A stretch of DNA of 36,299 nt. Source: Lingula anatina. Lineage: Eukaryota; Brachiopoda; Lingulata; Lingulida; Lingulidae. Position numbers and translations under genes: made by a program. The DNA is taken from NCBI RefSeq assembly GCF_001039355.2, contig NW_019776131.1:17080-53378 (forward strand), read 5' to 3'. This document shows positions 22,258 to 31,460 of this stretch, piece after piece. The stretch's first letter is position 1, and each line of letters begins with the position of its first letter. The notes under the pieces were generated by a model, which saw nothing but the letters and a program-made list of their open reading frames with translations, did no database searches and had not been told where the DNA came from.

Positions 22258-23027
22258 GTTCGGAAGGCAAAGTAACTCACCGGATTACACCCTGCTCGGG
22301 AAGAGCAGTCATGACTCCTGGGTTGTGAGTACATCTTACAATGTAATAGCATCAAAGCGAGTAAATGTCTCTCATTGCTTTCAAAGACACATTACCGATN
22401 GTCTGGTAGTTGGGTAGGCCTGAATAAGTTTTTTTATGTTTAAGTTAAAATGACTTAGCCTTACGATGAGATTTCATAACATGGATTTTCGAAAGTCTTA
22501 GGCCCGATGTGGTTCTAGCGCCATGTGGTCTAATAAAGTGACGTCTGCATTATTCTATTTCCAGTCCATGGAAATCAATATATACATAAAGAGTCGTGGA
22601 TAAATTGAAATTGCTGTCTAGTGCTCCACCATATTGTCTCTTCACAACGATAAGATATAGAAATAAATAAAATAGCTACTGTCTGGTGTTGAGTGATGCA
22701 CCATGTTTACATATATACAGTGAAGCACTATACTTTCGTTGACAAGACAATTACATATAACAAAGATCTGCAGATCATTCCCTTTGACTTCCAGAAACAA
22801 TTAGATAGAGCTATTTCGTATTAAATATATAAAAGTCATTCCTAATGACCTACAGATTAATTAAACGTTAATGTTTATTTCTCCAGGTGTACCGTATTTG
22901 TATTGGCGGCGAACTTCTGACTTCTGAAGCAGGTTTCGACATGTTTCCTTGTCCACAGGGAACGCTGTTCGACCAAAACACTTTGACCTGTCAGCACGCA
23001 GCTAATGTGATATGTCCACAGGAGTAA
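22258..23027 (+). CDS. Chitin-binding type-2 (CBM14) domain, C-terminal end of a gene
   Basis: Two exons. The first, about 22258-22324, ends at a strong donor (GTT/GTGAGT) and encodes SPDYTLLGKSSHDSWV. The second, 22887-23027, encodes VYRICIGGELLTSEAGF and then FPCPQGTLFDQNTLTCQHA, ending NVICPQE-stop. Joined in phase 0, the layout C-xx-G / CPxGTxFD / C-x-H / NVxC fits CBM14 (peritrophin-A) domains of secreted chitin- or mucin-binding proteins. The Cys usual before the aromatic 'Y' block is Ser (HDSWV). The left end is unclear: this frame is closed by TAA just before 22258, where the GT92-like module ends, and the AG there has a poor polypyrimidine tract. Upstream exons may be elsewhere or lost. 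A single N lies in the intron (22400). Confidence 0.55.
22400..22400. other. Single-N assembly join
   Basis: One N within the intron of the CBM14 gene; the continuity of flanking sequence is uncertain. Confidence 0.8.
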
Positions 23028-23195
23028 TGGGCGGAGTCTCTCGAAATGGTTTTCAAATCTTATAGATGAAAATATAGGAGATGTGTAATAATAATAATAA
23101 TAACAATGTCACCGCAAAGAACAATTTCCCTGTCGTTAATGACTCAAAAACTTGAAGGCTGACAATTTTACAAAATACCCTTCAGACATAAATGT

Positions 23196-23201
23196 TTTAT
23201 T
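23196..23201 (-). terminator. Candidate polyadenylation signal (AATAAA)
   Basis: TTTATT on the plus strand, about 265 bases beyond the stop of TauE/SafE copy 2. It is the nearest hexamer noticed. Confidence 0.3.
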
Positions 23202-23235
23202 AGCACGATTAGTGTGTATTAACCATAAGCCTTTA

Positions 23236-23238
<3 letters not shown>

Positions 23239-23274
<36 letters not shown>
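23239..23274. repeat. (GT)18 microsatellite
   Basis: Uninterrupted GT dinucleotides, in the 3' flank of TauE/SafE copy 2 (reads as CA on the gene strand). Confidence 0.95.
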
Positions 23275-23277
<3 letters not shown>

Positions 23278-23465
23278 TGAGATGAATTTTGATAGAAGTT
23301 GGGGCCAAATATTATGTCCGCTATTTTTCTGAACATTTCGACTACTTCGTGCATCAAACTGTCAGTTTTTGCTGAATGTCTCCTCTCTTTTTCTAAGCCT
23401 TTATGTCCATCTTTTAGTCATTCACCTGTAGAACTTTCACTTTTAGCATGACAGGAAATTCAAGT

Positions 23466-25630
23466 TCACAATTTCGTGTTTTCCTCTTTGTATGCACTCC
23501 CTGTATTTGTTTCCCTTTGCACGCCCGCTTTTAAAGACTTACTAATATCTGTATGAAATATTTCTATTTCGGCTTTGGCATTTTCTTCTATTGGTGTCGA
23601 AATATCTGTGCTATTTTCTTTCATCCCAGAATTTTCACGAAATGCATTCGATGCCTCAAATCGCTCTAATATCAGCCCGCCGATTTTGGTAACTGAAGCA
23701 AAGAAAACGGCACCAAATATAACAATCCCAACAGAGATGAGGATCAGTTCGGTGGTTAAAGGTCGCACAATAGCGAAGGCAGCCACCAGAGCCACGGTAT
23801 CCAACACGTAGATCAAGGCAGCAAGGACAAGGCGGTGGAAGTGACTGCCAATCACCGACCCGAACGGTGCGCCGACGATGACAACAGGTACTGTGACGGC
23901 CACATATTCCCAGCAATCAGTGGACACGCCTCCGATGATGACAGCCCTCCAAAACAGTCCAACCACAGTGTTTCCCGCCATCAGGACGATGGAGGTGGGC
24001 GTGGCAGTTTTCTCGCTGACGCGGAACAGAAGAGTGAGGATACTGAAGCTGCAGATATCCAATCCACTTCCGGCAAACGACGTAAACATTCCACCAGCAA
24101 AGCCTGTCAGAACCAACACCAAGGCTTTCCACCAGTTAAACATTGGTATCTTAAGAAAAGTACGTCGCTTGTGGTTTATATTAAGGAAAAATAGAGCGAA
24201 GGCAAACGTGAACCAGATGCAGACAAATCCCAACTTTTTCTGAGGTGGGGTCAATAGCGGGCTCACGTATTCCAGGCCAATAATGATTCCTACAGCGCCC
24301 CCTAGAGAGGAGAAAAGTATGGCGTGCCATTCCAAGTGGATTTGCATGTAGATGATGGTGAATGCTGCTGCCGGGAGTCCAACAGACTGGATGGCCATGG
24401 AGAAGTCTCTGGCAACGATAGGAGAGATTTTAAACGCCAGGGTCATCACAGGGAAGGCCACGGCGCCTCCAGCCTCACTGGTCATTCCTGGTAAACAGAA
24501 ACAAAAAATCTGGTTTCGTGAATGCCTACATTCTTTAAGAAAATGAAAAAATCCATGGAAAAGATAAAGACCAATTCTATCTTGCTACATATTTATCAGA
24601 TATTGCTTGCTTTTGAACATTACTGTATTTTTGCACAGCGTCTGGTGTGTGCAACTTTACCTGCAACTAAAGAGCCCAATACCATGGTTATGGTCATGAA
24701 GTATTTATCTGTGAAAAGGCCCCAAAAGTTGTATCTGATCATAATAGACAGCCACGCAAACATGATGATGGTGACTGGGATGGCAAACGCAACGATGCGT
24801 CTGTACCGTACCATAAAGATTTTGTACCACACGGCGTCCGGAGGGAGATTCCTTTGAGCCTCCTCTTGGGCTGGAAGCAAATGCTGACCTAAAAAATAAA
24901 AAAAGGTTTATTAAAGAAAACAATGGTTAAATGCGTTTTGTTGCTTTATGTTACAAGTGAACCCATGTCGCAAATATGAATAATCTTGTAGTATAAATCT
25001 ATTCGATCCGGTGTAACGTGGTAGTGTCCCCCATGATAGAGAGTCTGCTTCCCATTCATTTGAACAGTTAAGCCTCGCCCTAGATTTTGACCCACTTAGG
25101 TCAGGCATTCTCTAACCATTTTTACTAAATGGAGGGCGGACTTTCTGTTACACAGACCCTCAGTTTCGTTTCACCGGCGTTACTGTTTACGTTTTAGGCT
25201 TGCTTTGTAGCACATTTGTTTTCGGCTGTAAATGCCATTTTACATGTGTTTTTCTGATCTGAAATGCATTTTCACAATATTACTAAAAATAAAACTGTAT
25301 TTTTGAAAGCCTTGAAACGAACGAAAAGGTAAATTCTACTCGGCCAATCTTCGGTTGTTTTCTGCGCATTGTAGTCATTTGAGAAGTTGACGGGTGATAC
25401 CTTCTCTTTAACCCCGGAAGTGAAAATGAGTAAAAATGACTAGAAATTGACATTTTCTCTATCTTTAAGCTACAGAAAGTGATGCTTTGCTTTTAATTGC
25501 TTAGGCATTTTACTTTGTGAAATAAGTACTATTGAGACAAAATATTACCTTCGCAAAAGTATTTCTTTAGAAACACTTTTAAATTAAAAGGGCGTTTCCG
25601 GACACAGCATTTAGAAATTGATGACGTCAT
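23466..25630 (-). CDS. TauE/SafE-family (TSUP) membrane exporter, copy 2, intact
   Basis: Minus-strand exons 25549-25630, 24661-24888 and 23466-24487, both introns phase 1, give 443 residues with a TGA stop. The start at ATG 25630 is inferred: the codon aligned with the copy 1 start reads TTC, so this protein begins about seven residues later, at MTSSISKCC. Exon 2 carries the first membrane helix and GSLVAG. Exon 3 carries GMTSEAGGAVAFPVMTL, then GFAGGMFTSFAGSGLDICS and about eight hydrophobic helices up to VFFASVTKI. A polar Glu/Lys/Ser-rich cytosolic tail of about 70 residues is unrelated to that of copy 1. Exon 3 is nearly identical to copy 1 at base level over the membrane region. Bacterial relatives export sulfite, sulfoacetate or similar anions; the animal substrate is unknown. 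Spliceosomal introns rule out bacterial contamination. Confidence 0.9.
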
Positions 25631-28589
25631 ACTGTCGCCTGCCGGAGAGAAGTGAAATGCTCCCTGAAGTGCAAAAGGGATTTTGCTTTAAATTTATTGC
25701 ACGCATCTTCATTTGGTACCTTCTGCTGCATGTCACCGTCATGTACTTATGTGTAAAGTTTACGGAAACCGTAGGAAATCGTTGCAATTCTTCCTGATAC
25801 TTTATCTATTAAGGTGTCATCGTCGTTTATCACACCAAAAGTTGGGTCAAGTAACGTAACTCTGTTCAATTATTCTTTAAATAAGTGGGCAGTTCTCGTT
25901 ACAGCTACACTTTTTTTGTTTTAAGGCTTTAATGCAGCGAAGGGGACGATATACACATTTCTTTAAAACCAGGAAAAAAACACTCGGCATTGTGTTAATC
26001 GCTATCTTTCACAGACATGACAACTTTTTTCTAGTTTAACGAAATCCTTGTTTAAATTAACTAAAGGCAAAACCAAGGAGTCTGTTATAACTCCTTGGCA
26101 AAACCTAGTATAGAGATACAAATTGCAATTTGGCTCAAAACACTGAAATAAGGATTAAACGTGAAAGATTGAAGGAAAGATTTGCTTAAACCTCGGATGC
26201 CCCCTGATGGTAATGTGCTTATCTCACTTTAAAAGTACGTGGCAACATTAAGTCATATAATGAACATGATTTGAATGTAAAAAGGACGAGAGTTACTAAT
26301 GTTATCCTTAACCCGGTTAAAGGACAAATTCATGCGAAGATAATCTTACATAAAAAAAAACTGAACAAAAAGACAAGCAGCAACACGGTTTGCATTTCTG
26401 ACAAAACTTACAGTTTCTGAGACAAGGATGCATTTTTTAAAAAATGAACGAAAAAATGAATGATATTAGAATACCACAGTAGCAGCTGAAGTGGTATTAA
26501 TACCTTCACCCTGATGCATAATTGCACGACTCGTCTGGTAATAACTGCAATAAAGTCAAACCCAGATATTATCCAAGCCAACACATTAAAATCTCTTACC
26601 AAGTGTCTATACAGTTATAACCTGCTTTCTTCTAATTCTGAGCTCGGAGTGTCACCCAGGGATGTGTCTGTCTTTGAATTAATAATCAGATGCAGCCGTG
26701 TACATTTGGACTGGTAATAAAATTCCGATACATTACGTCTACAGACGAATCGCGTGTGATAATTAATGCATTAATTCACGCGGTGTCTTAATGTACCGTG
26801 TAGCTTTACATTGGTTTTTAATTGCTTTCGTGAATGAGAACGCTTACACTATGTTACACCTGTATTCATGATGTGTAGAAATTTATTACTTTTTTCAAGA
26901 AACATTTCATGATACCAAAAATTTCCCCAGTGTTGGCAAGGCTAGTGATGTCACCGGCCAAGAATGTATAAAACTTCCCTGTACTAGCAGACAGATGGAA
27001 AATCTAACTTAATGCTTTAATTATTTTGACGAAATGCAGTGCAGTATCAAAATGTTATATGGGGTTTATTTGGGGTGTGCACTTTGTTTTTTATGTCTCC
27101 TCCATCCCAAATACAGGCTGTGTACCACAAACTTTCATAGTACTATTCATAACAAGAAAGAAGGCAACGAAGAATATCGATTGTACGAGATTTGGCCAAA
27201 CAAGGCCGCTTTTATTACATTACTCCACTATCCTAATCGTTGTTTATGTAACAAATTGTTACAAATTGTTGCCTGTATTAAATTTTATGGCCTAAGGGCT
27301 AAAAAATATATATCAATATACAATAAGCTCCTAAAAATTATGATGTGACGGGTCAGCAAAAGTTATTATTTACAAACAATTCTGCACAAATTTCGTGTAC
27401 ATTGGCTATCATTTAAAAGTCATGTACTGGTACTTTTTAAACTTATGAATGATCACTGTGTATGAGAAACATCATTGACATGGCTAAGCGATCTTTTATT
27501 TGTGAAGTAATTTGAAATTTATAATGAATGAATGCCTGTTGAACGCACACACCAAACAAAAAGTAACATATAAACAGCTTAAAATAGATATTGGAAAAAA
27601 AAAAACGATAAAAGGACAGCAGGGCGATGATGCGGAGTTGGTGAGTCACAACTTCTGTGTACAGTAAACAATTTCACTTTTGAAAAATAAGAAAAAGAAT
27701 GATAGAAGAATTGATTAAAAAACAGTAAAGTTAGTAAGATATGATGCATTTGCATCAGATTGACCAAAATTAGTATGAAGTGGTAGAATATTTCTTGTCA
27801 AAATAAGGTGAGTAATTTACAAGCATCACGTGGTTAAACATGTCACTCGCCACAATAACTTCAAAAATTATAACACATAATAATCCCCAAAATATGGGCA
27901 TGGAAATTCTTGTAAAAAGGCAACAGACAAACTAAATTGAAATTCAAGGAATCAAACGAAACTAAAAGGTATGCTATGAGGGATTTGCGCGCCACATCTA
28001 ATTATCCTTTAAAAAAAGCATTTCTTCTACTTACAAACTACTGCGCACCCCATACCTCTATTTAAGTTTTCTACCAATTCTAATACAACTTAGTTCTAAA
28101 CGAGCCATGATTGATTTATACCTATACCGTCTACCTGACATTCCAGAAGGAACTACCGGCATCAGGTGCTTTGAGGTTTTTAAGATCTGACTTGTGACAA
28201 TAAGCATTGCAGGATAAAAAGCCATAAAAATGTAAGACTTTGGGACATACCAGACGCGTATAATTATAGTTATGATACTGAAAACACATTAATTAGTGTG
28301 CAACGATTTGGAATGCATGGGTATTGCAAATTTAACTTTGGATATGTTATCGTCTTGAGTAGAATATATCTTGCCAATTGCTCTCCTTGTAACTATATTC
28401 TTTTTACAAAGAAAAAAAAAATTTATTCTTGCGCTAGGAAAAACAGGGTTTCACCAGACCTTTAATAACCATCTGTTTTAGATTTGTTATTGAAAATGTT
28501 CTTGTTTCATTTAATACTGTATCAATGATTCAGTCGGTCCTCTGTTGCTGTTGTCTCCACAGCTTCTGCTTCAACGTGCTTGTCTTTGA
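25631..28589. other. Intergenic, about 3 kb, AT-rich
   Basis: No gene was recognised on either strand. A perfect small hairpin, CCAAGGAGT (26073-26081) with ACTCCTTGG (26090-26098), is the only clear structure. Open frames near 26500 and 27030 lack family features and splice context. Confidence 0.35.
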
Positions 28590-28646
28590 TCAACCGTCCA
28601 CAACAGTGTTGCCTTGGTGATAGAGTTGAAAATTGCTTCTCGAGTT
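28590..28646 (-). CDS. Possible terminal exon of the ABIN/TNIP-like gene
   Basis: Minus-strand acceptor TTCAG at 28647-28648, then 18 codons and TGA in the phase (0) required by the donor at 28915. The encoded residues (NSRSNFQLYHQG...) show no domain. It is the first phase-compatible candidate downstream; other exons are possible. Confidence 0.2.
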   Translation of the reverse strand, partial: NSRSNFQLYHQGNTVVDG

Positions 28647-28915
28647 CTGAAGATTTAAAATAATGTCGGTTGTCCATCAATTGTGGAGGGAAAGTTTAAA
28701 ATTGTGTTCATGCTGATTCTTATCACAGAGGCGAACTTCTTGTTGAAATAAAACATTGCGGATAAGGCACCAAGTAGTAATTTACACAAATAATCGGACT
28801 TTCAATTTATTCTAGTCGACGACCTTAAATTTATATTATTTTCTGTAAATGAGAAAAAGTAACCAACATCATCGCCTCATGTTTGTTGTGATCATTAACA
28901 TTTCACTTTACTCAC

Positions 28916-31137
28916 CCTTAACTGTCGAAGTTGGATTTCAAGTTCTAGAATTTTTGAATGCGCCTCCTCGCGGTCTCGTCTCTCGGCCTCAAAGTCTTCG
29001 GTCACGGCGCGGATTTGCTCCTTCAACATATTGACATAGTCATCGACGTTAGAATGGTTAGAAGACCGGTGGCTATCCTGGTTCCTGGCAGCGCTCTTTT
29101 TCAGGTTTTCTATTTCTTGATTTTTCTGATGAATGGTAAGACGAAGATCGCGGATGGAATCTTGTAGCTGAAAGTTAGTGAAAGATGCTATAGAGTTACT
29201 TTACAGTTACTGCGTAGTTAGAGGACAAGGGAAATGTACGAATACTTTAGAGGACTGATGATTAAAACCAAGTTTTTTTTCTGCGGGTGCTAATCAAGGG
29301 CACCGTTATATTTGCAAATTTTCATTTTGATTTCAAACAACGAGAGCCATGTTATTTGAAGCCATCTTCTTGATTTTAGTTGATTTAAAAAATTATGATC
29401 CCTGCTCATACACGTTTAAATATTCTACGTTTAAATATTCTCATTCTGTCTCGAAACAATTAAAACCACATGTATGTACCGTACCTCAACCATTCGAAAG
29501 CATCCAACATTACGTTTGTAGTAGCATTTTCTATCTATTTAGTTTAATACCCATAAATATGTAGAGAAAAGGTTGACCATAAATACCTGTTCCTTCTCTT
29601 TTTCTATCGATGAAGTTTTCGCCTTAGCATTGAGCAGTATTTTGTCAACTTCTTTTTGCTGTGCCTCTGTCAACACGTCAGCGGGCTCTCTGCTGGCGCA
29701 TGCGCACTTTTGCGTTTGTTTGCTCTCAAGCGCATTTTGCAAACTGATCACATAGTTGTCCCTCTCTACGTTATATTTTTGCCAATGAAGGTTAGCATCG
29801 ATAACCTAAATTCATAAAAAAAGGTTGTCATCATGTTATCAGAGGCGTCCTGGTATAATTTATCTATGCTACAAGAGATTATCATGAATCAAAATTATTT
29901 CTTGGTCATCAGGATATGAATAAGCGCTCGTTGATTCAAAACATGATTAATAAAAAGATAATTGCAATTTTTGAAGCATGAACTAAAATATTATCCACTT
30001 ATTCCGTCTGGAGAGCGAATAAACATTGATGAACAAGGCAAACCTACTGTAGTATCAAAAACCTCCATGGTAATGTTCAGTGGACTGCCCATATACATAT
30101 ATACTGGTACATGCAGTAACAATTACCCTCCAAATAAAAATGCCAGTTATTCACAGAATCAACCTACCTCTCCTAGCTGTTGTTTCAGTTGTTGATTCTC
30201 AGATTTTAATTTGTTATGTTCTGATGATTTAGGTCGCTGCAACAAAAAACATTTTGATGTTTAAACATTAAAAAAAAAAAACCCGCGCTCTTCTGTATGT
30301 ATTTTTCAGATGGATTCAGCAGCCCCCTGCACATGTACAACGACCTGCCAACCACACCGCACCAGGCATTAACAAAACTCAGTGCAAAATTTGGTCGAAC
30401 AACCATAGATGAAAATTTTGCCTTTATAATGAATTAATGAACCAAGTGAACGAAACTCTGATTGCATTTGTTCAGGACCTCACCAATGCCCTGGCTTAGA
30501 AAGATCTAGAAGACAGTGCTGCATTTACTGGCAACTGAGTAATAAGAGTCGCTTGAGCTCATTATTTTGTATGAGTGATCATAGCATATCATATTGTTGC
30601 TTCATAGTATACTTATTCAGGCCCGTAGCCGGGGAGGGGAGGGGGGTACGGGGGGGTTCGAAAGAACCGCCCTTTTTGCTGGGAAAAGGTCCACTATGGA
30701 TAAAATTTGATCTAGGTACATGAAGGTTTTCAGAAAAAGAACCCCCCCATTTGAAATTGCTGGCTACGGGCCTGTTATTTATAATTTCATTTCTATTAGG
30801 TATTTTCATTTACCTACGTAGAGGTATAGGCTGCAATAAATAAGACAAAGCATTAAAAGCTCGCCTAAATGGCGGAAGACGATGTACTAAATATATTCTT
30901 TTTGATGTCGCCAAGTAGGCGAAAAAATGAATTAGGACACTTTCAACATACCTGGCAAAGACTTTTAGAATCTAATTGTTCCGCCAATTTTAGACACAAT
31001 TCAGCGGTTTTTGAAAGTTGTTGTTTTGACGTCTCGAAATCAAAATTCTGGTTCTGATTGTCTTCTTTCCTTTTTCTTTCCATTTCTTGTTCTCTAGCTA
31101 TTATCTCTTTTCTATTAAAAAGGTCGCCTGTAAGTTC
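28916..31137 (-). CDS. ABIN/TNIP-like coiled-coil protein with UBAN motif
   Basis: Minus-strand exons 30952-31137, 30168-30236, 29587-29805 and 28916-29167, all phase 0 at both ends (62, 23, 73 and 84 codons), so any could be skipped in frame. Exon order: a charged coiled coil (EIIAREQEMERKRKEDNQ), then RPKSSEHNKLKSENQQLKQQ, then DANLHWQKYNVERDNYV with EAQQKEVDKILLNAKAK, then LQDSIRDLRLTIHQKNQEIE and the core VTEDFEAERRDREEAHS. The DFxxERxxRE pattern is the UBAN/CoZi ubiquitin-binding motif shared by NEMO, optineurin and ABINs. The order QW...YNxERxxYV / LLxAK / EIxxL / UBAN matches ABIN (A20-binding NF-kB inhibitors) best. Expected role: a cytosolic adaptor binding linear or K63 ubiquitin chains. 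The N-terminus is upstream of 31137 and the 3' end is unresolved. A MITE (30618) and a LINE (31461) sit in its introns. Confidence 0.75.
30618..30774 (-). mobile_element. Non-autonomous DNA transposon, CAGGCCCGTAGC family, copy 2
   Basis: 157 bp with terminal inverted repeats CAGGCCCGTAGCC and GGCTACGGGCCTG, and a perfect 5-bp target duplication TTATT (30613-30617 and 30775-30779). Its reverse complement aligns with the element at 2464-2611. It lies in an intron of the ABIN/TNIP-like gene. A hAT-like origin is inferred. Confidence 0.85.
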
Positions 31138-31460
31138 CTAAAACGAAACATAACTATTGTCAACAAAGAATCCTATATGGTCGACAGTAGTTACAAATTC
31201 CTACGGTTGACAGAAGTAATAAAATCCTACATGTACGGTCGACAGTAACAAAACAATTAAGGATTTGTTAGACCTTGTAAGTAGGTTACACACGTGCAGT
31301 AAGAAAAAAGGGTTTGTAAATGAATATGACGATGATACATTGGCAAACCGAAAGTAGAGAATGCGTTAGAAAACAAAATAATGACTTTTTCCATTTTACA
31401 AATTGGTGAATTTCACATGGATTAATTCGACGAGCTTCAGCTACGTGCATTTATAAATGT

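Noticed and set aside
14643-25630. Bacterial contamination as the source of the TauE/SafE genes
   Set aside because: Both copies have phase-consistent spliceosomal introns and sit among animal genes and transposons.
27026-27348. Overlapping plus-strand open frames of about 90-100 codons
   Set aside because: No motif, no splice context, and two overlapping frames of similar length in AT-rich DNA; likely chance.
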